From: Zoogloea sp.
Lineage (GTDB): Bacteria > Pseudomonadota > Gammaproteobacteria > Burkholderiales > Rhodocyclaceae
Assembly (NCBI RefSeq): GCF_023150065.1
Contig: NZ_JAKLLN010000001.1
Span: 186,001 to 250,000 of the forward strand
Direction of reading: 5' to 3'
Length of the DNA stretch: 64,000 nucleotides
Below are positions 1 through 9,280 of this stretch, one piece after another. A program made the translations under genes and the position numbers. Numbering within the stretch: position 1 is the stretch's first letter; every line of letters starts with the position of its first letter. The notes below the pieces were generated by a model. The model was not told where the DNA came from, searched no databases, and worked only from the letters and a program-made list of their open reading frames with translations.

Positions 1-48
1 GTGCAATCCTCCTGCTCGCTGGTCGCTTCACAAGAGATCACAGAACCC

Positions 49-1083
49 ATGAGCTCCCTTACTTATCGCGATGCCGGTGTGGATATCGACGCCGGCGATG
101 CCCTGGTCGACCGTATCAAGCCCTTTGCCAAGCGCACCATGCGCCCGGAGGTGATGGGGGGGATCGGCGGCTTTGGCGCCCTGTTCGAGATCTCGAAGAA
201 GTTCAAGGAGCCCGTGCTGGTTTCCGGCACCGATGGCGTGGGCACCAAGCTCAAGCTGGCCTTCCAGCTCAACAAGCACGACACCGTGGGCCAGGATCTG
301 GTGGCCATGAGCGTCAATGATATCCTCGTTCAGGGGGCCGAGCCCCTGTTCTTCCTCGACTACTTTGCCTGCGGCAAGTTGCATGTGGATACCGCCGCCA
401 CCGTGATCCAGGGCATCGCCCAGGGCTGCGAGCTGTCCGGTTGCGCCCTGATCGGCGGCGAAACCGCCGAGATGCCCAGCATGTACCCGGATGGCGAATA
501 CGACCTGGCCGGCTTTGCGGTGGGCGCGGTCGAGAAGTCCCGGATCATCGACGGCTCCACCATTCGCCCGGGTGATGTGGTGCTGGGCCTCGCATCCAGC
601 GGTGCCCACTCCAATGGTTACTCCCTGATCCGCAAGGTCATCGAGATTGCCAAGCCCAACCTCGAAGGCGACTTCCATGGCCGCAGCCTCAAGGACGTGA
701 TCATGGAGCCCACCCGCATCTACGTGAAGTCGATGCTGGCCCTGATGGAAAAGCGTGATGGCCTGGTCAAGGGCATGGCTCACATCACCGGTGGCGGCCT
801 GCTCGAGAACGTGCCGCGTGTGCTGGCGGACAATCTCACCGCTGTCCTGAAGAAGGATGCCTGGGAGATGCCTTACCTGTTCCAGTGGCTCAAGCACGCC
901 GGCAACGTGGACGCCCAGGAGATGTACCGGGTGTTCAACTGCGGTATCGGCATGGTCGTGATCGTGGCCAGTGAGGATGTGGATGCCGCCACCGAGCAGC
1001 TCCGCTCCACCGGGGAGACGGTGTACAACCTGGGCACCATCGAAGCACGGGCCGAAGGCCAGGCACAAACGGTGGTGATCTGA
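49..1083 (+). CDS. purM: Phosphoribosylformylglycinamidine cyclo-ligase (AIR synthetase)
   Basis: ATP-dependent ring closure of FGAM to AIR in purine synthesis, cytoplasmic. The 344-residue product has the normal PurM length (E. coli 345). It shows the nucleotide-binding segment SGTDGVGTK at residues 59-67 and GGETAEMP near residue 137, both typical of the PurM/PurL/SelD fold. The ATG at 49 is preferred to an in-frame GTG at position 1 because it gives the family N-terminus ([11 protein letters not shown]). The ribosome site is weak (AAGAG about 11 nt upstream). It runs convergent to hflX and ends in an intrinsic terminator at 1120-1148. Confidence 0.96.
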   Translation: MSSLTYRDAGVDIDAGDALVDRIKPFAKRTMRPEVMGGIGGFGALFEISKKFKEPVLVSGTDGVGTKLKLAFQLNKHDTVGQDLVAMSVNDILVQGAEPLFFLDYFACGKLHVDTAATVIQGIAQGCELSGCALIGGETAEMPSMYPDGEYDLAGFAVGAVEKSRIIDGSTIRPGDVVLGLASSGAHSNGYSLIRKVIEIAKPNLEGDFHGRSLKDVIMEPTRIYVKSMLALMEKRDGLVKGMAHITGGGLLENVPRVLADNLTAVLKKDAWEMPYLFQWLKHAGNVDAQEMYRVFNCGIGMVVIVASEDVDAATEQLRSTGETVYNLGTIEARAEGQAQTVVI

Positions 1084-1119
1084 TCCCCGGGCCCTGACAG
1101 GGGGCCTCTGCAGCAGATG

Positions 1120-1148
1120 AAAAAGCGGGCCTGCCAGGCCCGCTTTTT
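1120..1148. terminator. Bidirectional intrinsic terminator between purM and hflX
   Basis: An 8-bp perfect stem (GCGGGCCT at 1125-1132, AGGCCCGC at 1136-1143, loop GCC) has five A upstream and five T downstream, so it reads as a terminator on both strands. It lies 37 nt after the purM stop. On the minus strand it can also stop transcription arriving from hflX. The remaining bases up to the hflX stop (about 1149-1267) hold nothing recognised. Confidence 0.9.
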
Positions 1149-1267
1149 CATTGACGTCTGCACCTCTGACTGCCTTCCCCCGGCTTAAGGTAGCTGCCGC
1201 AGCAGCCCGGCGGGTTGTCCTGGCTGGACCGCCGATCCAGGCCCTGCAGCACGAGTGAGACTACTGC

Positions 1268-2587
1268 TTACTGCTGCTTGAGGCGATCGATCAGGTCCTG
1301 CACCACATCTTCCGCACCGCGCACCTTGAAGAGGGCGCCCTCTTCATCGGCGCGCTCTTCAAGCACCTGGCAGTTGGAGTAGATCTCGCCACGCAGCTGC
1401 TGGGCCGACCAGGGCAGGAAGAGCTCGGCTTCGACCAGATCCTGCTGGAAGAAGCCCAGAATGACCTCGCGGAGCCCGGCGACTTCATCCGGGCGGCGGG
1501 CGCTCATGACCACGCAGTCCGGGTAGCGGGCCCGCAGCGATGCTTCGCATTCGGCCTGGGCGGCGGCATCGCCGACGTGGTCGATCTTGTTGAAGACGCG
1601 GATGCGCGGCAGGGTATCGGCGCCGATCTCGGCCAGCACCACGTCGGTCACTTCGAGCTGACGTTCGAAGCCCGGGTCGCTGGCGTCGATGACGTGGAGC
1701 AGCAGTGACGCGTCGAGCGCTTCGTCGAGGGTGGATTTGAAGGATGCGACGAGGCCGTGGGGGAGGTTCTTGATGAAACCCACCGTATCGCTGACCAGCA
1801 CCCGGGGCACGCCCTCGGGGTGCAGTACCCGCACGGTGGTGTCCAGCGTGGCGAAGAGCTTGTTGGCAACCAGCACCTCGCTGCCGGTGAGGGCCCGCAT
1901 CAGGGTGGATTTGCCGGCGTTGGTGTAGCCGACCAGCGCCACCGTGGCGAGGCCCTGGCGCTCCTGGCGGCGGGCGCGCTGGGTTTTGCGCTCGACCTCC
2001 ATGGCGTCGATCTCCTGCTGCAGCTCGGCGATGCGGTCGCGGATCTTGCGGCGGTCGAGTTCGGTATGGGATTCACCGGCACCCCGGCCGCCCACGCCGC
2101 TGCGCTGGCGTCCCTGGGGGCCGGCCAGCTTGGCCATCTCGCGCAGGCGCGGCGCCATGTAGCCGAGGCGGGCAATCTCCACCTGGGCCCGGGCCGCCCG
2201 GGAGCGGGCATTGCGATGGAAGATCTCGAGGATGACCATGGTGCGGTCCATCACCTCGCAGCCCACCTCGACTTCCAGATTGCGCGCTTGGGAGGGGGAG
2301 ATCTCGTGGTCCACCAGGATGGCGTCGATCACGCCACCCCCGGGCAGGGCCTCGTGCTCGCCATTGACGTAGGTCTGGATCTCCTGGCGCTTGCCCACGC
2401 CCAGGTAGGCGTTGGCGTCGAAGCTGGCGCGCTTCTGGATGAAGGTGTGAACCACCTGCAGTCCGAGGGTCTTGGCGAGCTCCCGGAGTTCGGTCAGCGA
2501 GGCTTCGAACTCCAGGTCAGTGACGCTGGGCAATTGCACGGCCGCCACAACGGCGTACCTGGGTTGATCTTTGACTTCCATTTGCAT
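1268..2587 (-). CDS. hflX: GTPase HflX
   Basis: Ribosome-associated GTPase that splits or rescues stalled 70S ribosomes. The 439-residue protein has the HflX N-terminal domain with the glycine-rich linker GVGGRGAGE near 165, a coiled region about 180-210, then a G domain: P-loop GYTNAGKS at 220-227, DTVG at 267-270, NKID at 333-336. The start was placed at the ATG at 2587 (MQMEVKDQ); a second ATG two codons later is possible, and the longer upstream frame is not family-like. Unlike many proteobacteria, hfq is not adjacent. It lies downstream of the DUF1841 gene in the same direction. Confidence 0.93.
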   Translation of the reverse strand: MQMEVKDQPRYAVVAAVQLPSVTDLEFEASLTELRELAKTLGLQVVHTFIQKRASFDANAYLGVGKRQEIQTYVNGEHEALPGGGVIDAILVDHEISPSQARNLEVEVGCEVMDRTMVILEIFHRNARSRAARAQVEIARLGYMAPRLREMAKLAGPQGRQRSGVGGRGAGESHTELDRRKIRDRIAELQQEIDAMEVERKTQRARRQERQGLATVALVGYTNAGKSTLMRALTGSEVLVANKLFATLDTTVRVLHPEGVPRVLVSDTVGFIKNLPHGLVASFKSTLDEALDASLLLHVIDASDPGFERQLEVTDVVLAEIGADTLPRIRVFNKIDHVGDAAAQAECEASLRARYPDCVVMSARRPDEVAGLREVILGFFQQDLVEAELFLPWSAQQLRGEIYSNCQVLEERADEEGALFKVRGAEDVVQDLIDRLKQQ

Positions 2588-2631
2588 GTGGGGGTGAGCG
2601 GATCGGGTGGGCAGGGGCGAAGTGTAGGCTT

Positions 2632-3060
2632 TCAGTGGCCGGCGCGCTTGCGTACGGCGTCCACATAGGCGCGGCCGTCCAGGGGGGCTTTGTCGCGCTG
2701 GGCCTTCCAGATGGTTTCGCCCAGGCATTCGAGTACGTCGTGGAGGGCTGCGTGGCGATCACCATGGCGGCCCTGGCAGGCTTCAAAGGCTTCCCGGATG
2801 CCGGGGGGCTGGTTGATGGAGAGCTGTTCCTCGATGGCCAGGTGCAGGGACAGATGCAGGAAGGGGTTGATCTGGCCGTCCTCGGGGCTGAAGTCCTTCA
2901 TCACCGCCTCGGGGTCTTCGAGCAGCGCGTGATATTCCGGGTGATGAGCGACCAGATCGGCAGCGATGATCTCGAGCTGGGTCAGAACCTCGCGGTTCCG
3001 GTGCTTGGCCCAGGCGCTGACGAAGAACTGGCGGGCCTGGTCACGGGATGGGTCGAACAT
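2632..3060 (-). CDS. DUF1841 family protein
   Basis: A 142-residue cytoplasmic protein beginning MFDPSRDQARQFFVSAWAKH, which I recognise as DUF1841, a family common in betaproteobacteria and without an assigned function. It contains the conserved stretch INPFLHLSLHLAIEEQLSIN near the middle and a GRHGDRHAALHDVLECLGE segment near the C-terminus, rich in His and acidic residues. The start at 3060 gives the family N-terminus. It follows nth in the same direction after about 130 nt and may be the last gene of the rsx-nth unit. No catalytic motif was identified. Confidence 0.8.
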   Translation of the reverse strand: MFDPSRDQARQFFVSAWAKHRNREVLTQLEIIAADLVAHHPEYHALLEDPEAVMKDFSPEDGQINPFLHLSLHLAIEEQLSINQPPGIREAFEACQGRHGDRHAALHDVLECLGETIWKAQRDKAPLDGRAYVDAVRKRAGH

Positions 3061-3192
3061 GGCGGGGATTTCCTTGGGGAGCTTGGGGTGATTCCGTGGG
3101 GTATCGGGTGGGGCATGCCGGCGTCGTGGGGCGCGTCGCGTTGTCCGCCGGCCCCAGGCTTGCAGGGGGCCGGGCAGCGCGCCTGTCACGGG

Positions 3193-3834
3193 TCAGTCGG
3201 TCTTGTCCCGGGACAGGCACAGGTCGCGGATGATGCACTCACCGCAACGGGGCTTGCGGGCCACGCACACGTAGCGGCCGTGCAGGATCAGCCAGTGGTG
3301 GGCGTCGCGCAGGTATTCCTTGGGGATGCGCCGGAGCAGGCGCTTTTCCACCTCCAGCACATCCTTGCCAGGGGCCAGGCCGGTGCGGTTGGCGAGGCGG
3401 AAGATGTGGGTGTCCACGGCCATCGTTGGCTCGCCGAAGATGGTGTTGAGCACCACGTTGGCAGTCTTGCGGCCGACGCCGGGCAGGGCTTCGAGGGCTT
3501 CCCGGTCGTTGGGGACTTCGCCGCCGTGCCGCTCAAGGAGCTGATGGGACAGGGCCAGGGTGTTCTTGGCCTTGTTGCGGAACAGGCCGATGGTCTTGAT
3601 GTATTCGGCGATCCCGGCTTCGCCCAGGCTCACCATGGCTTCGGGGGTGGGCGCACTGGCGAACAGCTTGCGGGTGGCGATGTTGACGCCCTTGTCGGTG
3701 GCCTGGGCTGACAGCACGACGGCGACCAGCAGCTGGTAGGGCGAGGCATATTCCAGCTCCGTGGTCGGGGTGGGGTTGGCGTCCCTCAGGCGGCGGAAGG
3801 CTTCGGCTACCGCGGCCAGCTTCATGTCGGCCAT
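3193..3834 (-). CDS. nth: Endonuclease III
   Basis: Bifunctional DNA glycosylase/AP lyase for oxidised pyrimidines. The 213-residue protein carries the helix-hairpin-helix LPGVGRKTAN with catalytic Lys123, the catalytic Asp141 in VDTHIFR, and the 4Fe-4S ligands C190, C197, C200 and C206 (C-x6-C-x2-C-x5-C). Its start codon overlaps the rsxE stop by one base (TGATG), so translation is coupled to the rsx genes. This rsxE-nth junction is the same as in E. coli. Confidence 0.97.
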   Translation of the reverse strand: MADMKLAAVAEAFRRLRDANPTPTTELEYASPYQLLVAVVLSAQATDKGVNIATRKLFASAPTPEAMVSLGEAGIAEYIKTIGLFRNKAKNTLALSHQLLERHGGEVPNDREALEALPGVGRKTANVVLNTIFGEPTMAVDTHIFRLANRTGLAPGKDVLEVEKRLLRRIPKEYLRDAHHWLILHGRYVCVARKPRCGECIIRDLCLSRDKTD

Positions 3835-4547
3835 CAGGCGGGGTCGGCCGAGGTCGCCGCTTCGGCAGGTGTTTTCGGACTCCTGGGGGCTGGCGGATTG
3901 GCGCGGGCACGGGCCTGTTTGCGGGCCTCGATCCAGTTACGGCCGGCGATCAGGAAGCCCAGGGCGATGAAGGCTCCCGGTGGCAGGATGGCGACGAGGA
4001 AGCCCGGGTAGTCGTCACCGAAGAGCGTCAGCCCCTGGATGCCGGGGAAGATCATCTCGATGCCCGAAAACAGGGTGCCGCTGCCGATTACCTCGCGCAT
4101 GGCACCGAGCACGGTGAGCACCAGGGTCAGCCCGATGCCCATGGCGATGCCATCCACCGTGGCGCCGCCGGGCTCGTTCTTGGCGGCGAACGCCTCTACC
4201 CGGGCGAGCACGATGCAGTTGGTGACGATGAGCGGGATGAAGATGCCGAGCACCAGGTAGAGCTCGTGGAGATAGGCGTTGAAGGCGAGGTCTACCACGG
4301 TCACCAGGGCGGCGATGATCAGGATGAAGACCGGGATGCGGATCTCGTAGGGAATGAAATTGCGCAAGGCCGAGATGGTCAGGTTGGACAGGGCCATGAC
4401 CAGGATGGTGGCGAGGCCGAGGCTGACGGCATTGACCACGTTGGAGCTGATGGCGAGGATGGGGCACAGGCCGAGGATCTGGACGACCCCCGTGTTCTGC
4501 TTCCAGATGCCGTTCCAGGCGATGTCCTTGTGGGCTTGAAAGTCCAT
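3834..4547 (-). CDS. rsxE: Electron transport complex subunit RsxE/RnfE
   Basis: Integral membrane subunit of the Rnf/Rsx ion-motive NADH:ferredoxin oxidoreductase. The 237-residue product has about six hydrophobic segments and the family pattern WKQNTGVVQILGLCPILA near the N-terminus (the LGLCP motif shared with RsxA) plus a second inverted-topology Cys segment VTNCIVLARVEAFA. The start at 4547 follows a good ribosome site (AGGGAG); the upstream extension is Pro/Arg-rich and not family-like. It has a charged, alanine-rich C-terminal tail. Confidence 0.95.
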   Translation of the reverse strand: MDFQAHKDIAWNGIWKQNTGVVQILGLCPILAISSNVVNAVSLGLATILVMALSNLTISALRNFIPYEIRIPVFILIIAALVTVVDLAFNAYLHELYLVLGIFIPLIVTNCIVLARVEAFAAKNEPGGATVDGIAMGIGLTLVLTVLGAMREVIGSGTLFSGIEMIFPGIQGLTLFGDDYPGFLVAILPPGAFIALGFLIAGRNWIEARKQARARANPPAPRSPKTPAEAATSADPA

Positions 4548-4560
4548 GGCGGGTCTCCCT

Positions 4561-5214
4561 TCAGAGGGGGCCGCCGCTCTTGGCGGCGAACAGGCGGTTC
4601 TGGTTGTCGGCCGCAAAGCGGGCCGCGCGGGCCACGGCGTTGGTGACGGCGCGGGCGCTGATGGTGGCGCCGGTGTGGTAGGTAATCTGCCCGCCGTCCT
4701 TCCTTACCTTGCAGGCGGGCACGTCGGCAGCTTTCAGGTCGGCAAACTGGGTGATCCAGGGGGACTTCTTGTCCTTGTCCTTCTTCGGATCGATGTAGTC
4801 GCCAAGGCCCGGGGTCTCCCGGTGGCTGACCGCGCGCACGCCGGACACGCTGCCGTCGGCATTGATTGCGATGATCAGGTCGATGCGGCCACTGTAGCCG
4901 TCGGGGGCTGTGGCTTCGATGAGCAGGGCCGCCGCCTGGCCGGCCTTGCGGGCCCGGTATGCGCGGCCGCCTTCGTCGAGGCCGAGCTCGCGGGTGGGCC
5001 CGAGCTGCACGTAATCGTCCAGCAGCGCGTTGTCGTAGGCGGCGCCGGGCAGCACCTCGGCGATGAGCTTCATCTTTTCTTCGGTGGCCGAAGCCTGGAT
5101 CTGCTCATGGGTGGCGTCGTAGGTAAACGCCATCATCGCCGTGAACACCACGGTGAAGGCCACCATCACCCCGCCGGTGCGGGCGGAAAGGCCGAGGGCA
5201 GTGGTTTCGCTCAT
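4561..5214 (-). CDS. rsxG: Electron transport complex subunit RsxG/RnfG
   Basis: Periplasm-facing flavoprotein subunit of the Rsx/Rnf complex. The 217-residue protein has one N-terminal membrane anchor (about residues 14-31) and an FMN-binding domain. The covalent FMN attachment motif is TGATISARAV near the C-terminus; by family knowledge its second Thr forms the phosphoester bond. Its start is 6 nt from the rsxD stop and its stop 13 nt from rsxE, consistent with one transcript. Confidence 0.95.
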   Translation of the reverse strand: MSETTALGLSARTGGVMVAFTVVFTAMMAFTYDATHEQIQASATEEKMKLIAEVLPGAAYDNALLDDYVQLGPTRELGLDEGGRAYRARKAGQAAALLIEATAPDGYSGRIDLIIAINADGSVSGVRAVSHRETPGLGDYIDPKKDKDKKSPWITQFADLKAADVPACKVRKDGGQITYHTGATISARAVTNAVARAARFAADNQNRLFAAKSGGPL

Positions 5215-5220
5215 GGGCCG

Positions 5221-6243
5221 TCAGTCCTTCTTGTGGCCGAAAACGGGTGCCTGGGTCTTCATGTCGATGATGGGCACGAGGATGTTCATCAGCAGGGTCG
5301 CGAAGGCGATGCCGTCGGGGTAGGCGCCGAAGACGCGGATCACGTAGGTGAGCACGGCTGCGCCGGCGGCAAACAGCAGTTTTCCCCGCGCCGTGGTGGC
5401 ACCCGAGACAGGATCGGTCAGGATGAAGAAGGCTCCGAGCATGGCACCGCCAGAGGCCAGGTGGAAGAGCGGCGAGGCGAAGCCCTCGGGACGCAGGCCC
5501 CACAGCAGGCCGGCGGTGACGAAGAGGGCGCCGCAGAAGGCGGCCGGGATGTGCCAGGTGATGATGCGCCGCTGGATCAGCCACAGGCCGCCCAGAAGAT
5601 AACCGAGGGCGACCCATTCACCGCCCGTGCCTCCCAGGGCGCCGAAAGCCGGTCCGTCCATGAGTTGGGAGGCGCGCAGGCCGTGGAGCTCGGACTCCGG
5701 GCTGGCGGCACTGCGCAGGGCGGTGCGCAAGGCATCGAGGGGGGTTGCGCCGGTGATGGCGTCCACCTGGCGGGCACCCCCGAAGATCAGGTCGAGCTGG
5801 GTCTTGAAATCCAGCTGCCCGGCGGCAGGCCACTGGGACATCAGCGCCGGGTAGGCCACGATCATCAGGCAGAAGGCGGCCATGGCCGGGTTGAAGGGGT
5901 TCTGGCCGAGACCGCCGTACAGTTGCTTGACGATGACCACGGCGAGCAGGGTGCCGGTGACGGTGAGCCACCAGGGGGCGATGGGCGGGAAGGTGAGGGC
6001 GATCAGCCACGCGGTGACGATGGCCGACAGGTCGGTGAGGAAGAGCGCCTTCGGCTTGCCGCGGATGGCGAGCATGGCGGCCTCGCCCGCAAGGGCGGCG
6101 GCACTGGCAATGGCCAGCTGGACCAGAATGCCCGCGCCGAAGAACCACACGTAGGCGACGATGCCGGGCACGAGGGCCAGCAGCACCTGGAGCATGACGC
6201 TCTGGACGCTGGCGGGTTTGCGGATGTAAGGCGAGTTGATCAT
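5221..6243 (-). CDS. rsxD: Electron transport complex subunit RsxD/RnfD
   Basis: Membrane subunit of the Rsx/Rnf complex carrying a second covalent FMN. The 340-residue product begins MINSPYIRKPASVQSVM, the conserved RnfD N-terminus, has roughly nine to ten hydrophobic segments, and shows the flavin attachment motif SGATTARG in the C-terminal half. The chosen start at 6243 discards an upstream Pro/Arg-rich extension that overlaps rsxC. It sits 22 nt after the rsxC stop. Confidence 0.95.
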   Translation of the reverse strand: MINSPYIRKPASVQSVMLQVLLALVPGIVAYVWFFGAGILVQLAIASAAALAGEAAMLAIRGKPKALFLTDLSAIVTAWLIALTFPPIAPWWLTVTGTLLAVVIVKQLYGGLGQNPFNPAMAAFCLMIVAYPALMSQWPAAGQLDFKTQLDLIFGGARQVDAITGATPLDALRTALRSAASPESELHGLRASQLMDGPAFGALGGTGGEWVALGYLLGGLWLIQRRIITWHIPAAFCGALFVTAGLLWGLRPEGFASPLFHLASGGAMLGAFFILTDPVSGATTARGKLLFAAGAAVLTYVIRVFGAYPDGIAFATLLMNILVPIIDMKTQAPVFGHKKD

Positions 6244-6265
6244 GGGTGGTTTCCGGGCGGCGCGC

Positions 6266-7951
6266 TCAGGCCTGGCCGGCCGGGGGTGGGGGTTCGGTGG
6301 GCTGCTCCAGGGCGGCACGGCGGGCATCGATGGCGGCCATCTCGGCCTGCACGCCGGGGGTGCTGGCGTCCGTGTTTTTGGGGGCAATCTGCGCCTTCTG
6401 CTGGCGGGCCTTCTCCATGGCGGCCTCGATCAGGGCGCGCTTGGCGTCGCCGCCGGTGGGCTTGGCTGCGGTGGGGGTGGCCCCCGGGGGCGCAGCCTCG
6501 CCGGCGACCTTTTCGCGGGTGGCGGCCGCCTTGGCAGCGAGCTTCTCGGCTTTCTCCTGCTTCTCCCGCTCTTGCCGGAGGTTCTTGAACTCGAAGCGTT
6601 CGCGGGCGGTGTCGGCCGCCTCCTTTTCCCGCTCACGGGCCCAGATCTCGCTCTTGGAGAAGCGGAAATAGTCCACCAGTGGAATGTGGGAAGGGCACAC
6701 AAAGCTGCAGCAGCCGCACTCGATGCAGTCGAAGAGGTGGTATTCCTGGGTCTTGCCGAAGTTCTTGGCGCGGGAGAACCAGTACATCTCGAAGGGGGCG
6801 AGGTCGGCCGGGCAGGCCTTGGCACACTCGCCACAGCGGATGCAGGGCATCTCGGGCGGGGGCGGCGGGAACAGGGCCGGGCTGCCGACCAGGATGCAGT
6901 TGGTGGCCTTGACCACCGGCACGTCGAAGGCCGGCATGCGTACCCCCATCATCGGGCCACCCATGATGTAGCGGTCGGTGTCGGGGTGGGCGCCGGCCAG
7001 GCGTACCACGTGATCCATCGGCGTGCCGATCAGGACATCGTAGTTGCGCGGGGTATCGACGTTGCCGGCCACGGTGACGACCCGTGAAAGCAGGGGCCGG
7101 CCGTGCTCGAGGGCGTCGTGGATGCTGTAGGCGGTGCCGACGTTGAAGCACTGCACGCCAAAATCGGTGGAGCGGCGCCCGTGGGGGACTTCGATGCCGG
7201 TGAGCACCCGGATGAGCTGCTTGGCGCCGCCCGCCGGGTAGCGGGTGGGGATGCTCAGGGCCTCGATGCCCTGCTCTCCACTGGCAGTGATGGCGGCCTG
7301 GACGGCAGCGAGGGCCTCGGGCTTGTTGTCCTCGATGCCGATCAGCACTTCCCGGGCCTGGAGCATGTGGCGCATGGCGCTGATGCCCTTGAGCATGTCG
7401 GCGGCCCGCTCGCGCATCAGCATGTCGTCACAGGTGATGAAGGGCTCGCATTCGGCCCCGTTGATCACCAGGGTGTCGAGGCGGCCTTCCTTGCCGGGCT
7501 TGAGCTTGAGGTGGCTGGGGAACACGGCGCCGCCCAGGCCCACCACGCCCGCGTCACGCAGGTAGTCACGCAGTTCGTCGGGAGTGGCTGCGCGGACGTT
7601 GATCCGTTCGAGCTCGCCCCAGCGATCCTCGCCATCGGGTTCGATGACCACCGACAGGGTGGTGAGGCCCGAGGTGTGGGGCATGACCGCCGGCAGCACG
7701 TCACGGACGATGCCGGAGGTGGACGCATGCACAGCGGAGGACAGGTTGCCGTCGGCCGCACCGATGCGCTGGCCTTTGAATACCCGGTCGCCGGGCTGCA
7801 CCAGGGGGCGGGGGTGGCCGCCGACGGATTGATGGAGGGGTATCACCAGCCGGTCCGGCAGGGGCACGGGGGCGATGGGGGCGGTGGTGGAGCGTTCCTT
7901 GTTGGTCTGGGGCTTGACGCCGCCATGGAACTTGAAGAGTTTGCGCAGCAT
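6266..7951 (-). CDS. rsxC: Electron transport complex subunit RsxC/RnfC
   Basis: Peripheral NADH-binding, FMN and iron-sulfur subunit of the Rsx/Rnf complex. The 561-residue protein begins MLRKLFKFHGGVKPQ (start at 7951), carries the Complex-I 51-kDa-like nucleotide/flavin region with GGAVFPSHLKLKP, then two 4Fe-4S motifs, CIRCGECAKACP and CIECGCCSFVCP. After the clusters comes a Lys/Glu/Ala-rich, probably coiled tail of roughly 130 residues. E. coli RsxC (740 residues) has a longer repetitive Ala-rich tail, so this is a shorter version. Confidence 0.95.
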   Translation of the reverse strand: MLRKLFKFHGGVKPQTNKERSTTAPIAPVPLPDRLVIPLHQSVGGHPRPLVQPGDRVFKGQRIGAADGNLSSAVHASTSGIVRDVLPAVMPHTSGLTTLSVVIEPDGEDRWGELERINVRAATPDELRDYLRDAGVVGLGGAVFPSHLKLKPGKEGRLDTLVINGAECEPFITCDDMLMRERAADMLKGISAMRHMLQAREVLIGIEDNKPEALAAVQAAITASGEQGIEALSIPTRYPAGGAKQLIRVLTGIEVPHGRRSTDFGVQCFNVGTAYSIHDALEHGRPLLSRVVTVAGNVDTPRNYDVLIGTPMDHVVRLAGAHPDTDRYIMGGPMMGVRMPAFDVPVVKATNCILVGSPALFPPPPPEMPCIRCGECAKACPADLAPFEMYWFSRAKNFGKTQEYHLFDCIECGCCSFVCPSHIPLVDYFRFSKSEIWAREREKEAADTARERFEFKNLRQEREKQEKAEKLAAKAAATREKVAGEAAPPGATPTAAKPTGGDAKRALIEAAMEKARQQKAQIAPKNTDASTPGVQAEMAAIDARRAALEQPTEPPPPAGQA

Positions 7952-8031
7952 GTCAGATCTGCCCGGCGGTCCGGAGGGATGGGTTGGCCCCACGGGGAGC
8001 GCGAACGAGGTGTGCGTGGAAACGCTTCATC

Positions 8032-8583
8032 CTAGGCAGCCTGCTTGATCTGGAAGACCGGGTAGCGCCATTTCCAGGTGTCCACCGTTTCGGCGATGGG
8101 CTCCATGGCGATGCAGTCCACCGGGCAGGGGGCCAGGCACAACTCGCAGCCGGTGCAGTCGGCGGCGATGATGGTGTGCATCTGCTTGGCCGCGCCGACG
8201 ATGGCGTCCACGGGGCAGGCCTGGATGCACAGGGTGCAGCCGATGCAGGTGGCTTCGTCGATCACCGCCACCGACTTGGGTTTTTCAACCCCGTGTTCTT
8301 CGGAGAGGGGCTTGAATTCGCGGCCGAGCAGGTCGGCCAGCTTGCGGATGCCCTCTTCGCCACCCGGCGGGCACTGGTTGATCTCGGCCTCGCCGCCGGC
8401 GATGGCGTTGGCGTAGGGGCGACAGCCCGGAAAGCCGCACTGGCCGCACTGGGTTTGCGGAAGGATGGCGTCGATCTTGTCCACCAGCGGATCGCCTTCG
8501 ACCTTGAACTTGATCGAGGCAAAACCCAGCCCGGCCCCGAGGAGCAGGGCGATGCCGGTCATGACGAGGAGTGCGGTGAGCAT
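8032..8583 (-). CDS. rsxB: Electron transport complex subunit RsxB/RnfB (ferredoxin)
   Basis: Ferredoxin-like subunit of the Rsx/Rnf complex. The 183-residue protein has an N-terminal membrane anchor ([19 protein letters not shown]), the CGQCGFPGC 4Fe-4S domain with a distal Cys, and a C-terminal 2[4Fe-4S] ferredoxin ([12 protein letters not shown] and [12 protein letters not shown]). The start at 8583 places the anchor at the N-terminus as in other RnfB proteins. The gap to rsxC is 80 nt, the widest in the cluster. Confidence 0.95.
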   Translation of the reverse strand: MLTALLVMTGIALLLGAGLGFASIKFKVEGDPLVDKIDAILPQTQCGQCGFPGCRPYANAIAGGEAEINQCPPGGEEGIRKLADLLGREFKPLSEEHGVEKPKSVAVIDEATCIGCTLCIQACPVDAIVGAAKQMHTIIAADCTGCELCLAPCPVDCIAMEPIAETVDTWKWRYPVFQIKQAA

Positions 8584-8599
8584 GGTTCGGTGCGGAGGC

Positions 8600-9184
8600 T
8601 CAGTGATACTTGTCGAGACCGGCAAAGCCCATGAAGGCCAGGCTCATCAGGCCGGCCGTGACCATGGCGATGGCGGTGCCCTTGAACGGGGCCGGTACGT
8701 CGGCGCCATCCAGGCGCTCGCGGATGCCGGCAAAAAGGATGAGGACGAGGGAGAAACCGACGGAGCTGCCGAAGCCGAATAGCAGGGATTCAAGCAGGTC
8801 GTGGTGCAGGGCCACGTTGAGCAGGGGGACGCCCAGTACCGCGCAGTTGGTGGTGATCAGGGGCAGGTAGATGCCGAGCACCTGATGCAGCACCGGGCTG
8901 GTCTTCTGGATGACCAGCTCGGTGACCTGGACGATGGCGGCGATGATCACGATGAAGGCCAGGGTGCGTAGATAGTCCACGCCCGCGGGCATGAGGACGT
9001 AGTGATCCACCAGGTAGCTGGTGCCGCAGCCCAGGGTCAGCACGAAGGTGGTCGCTGCCCCCATGCCAATGGCCGTGTCGAGCTTCTTGGAGACACCCAT
9101 GAAGGGGCACAGGCCGAGGATTCGGACCAGGACGACGTTGTTCACCAGAACTGCGCCGAGGATCACGAAAAGATAACTGGTCAT
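8600..9184 (-). CDS. rsxA: Electron transport complex subunit RsxA/RnfA
   Basis: First gene of the leftward rsx unit. The 194-residue integral membrane protein has about six hydrophobic segments and the two internal motifs [11 protein letters not shown] and [12 protein letters not shown], which mirror those of RsxE and hold the membrane-embedded iron-sulfur site in this family. Length matches E. coli RsxA (193). The 96 bases upstream (9185-9280), before the pyrD stop, should contain the operon promoter, but I see no clear -35/-10 pair. Confidence 0.96.
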   Translation of the reverse strand: MTSYLFVILGAVLVNNVVLVRILGLCPFMGVSKKLDTAIGMGAATTFVLTLGCGTSYLVDHYVLMPAGVDYLRTLAFIVIIAAIVQVTELVIQKTSPVLHQVLGIYLPLITTNCAVLGVPLLNVALHHDLLESLLFGFGSSVGFSLVLILFAGIRERLDGADVPAPFKGTAIAMVTAGLMSLAFMGFAGLDKYH

Positions 9185-9280
9185 GTCAGCTGCACAGGGG
9201 AAGGGCAGGACCCGGATTATCCCGTGATGGCTGGCGGGGGCTCAAGCCTGCTGCGAGTGGGGACAATCCGGCAGGGAGCA

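Noticed and set aside
4546-6588. A 680-codon plus-strand frame opposite rsxG, rsxD and rsxC.
   Set aside because: Shadow frame; rsx proteins on the other strand carry their flavin motifs and conserved lengths.
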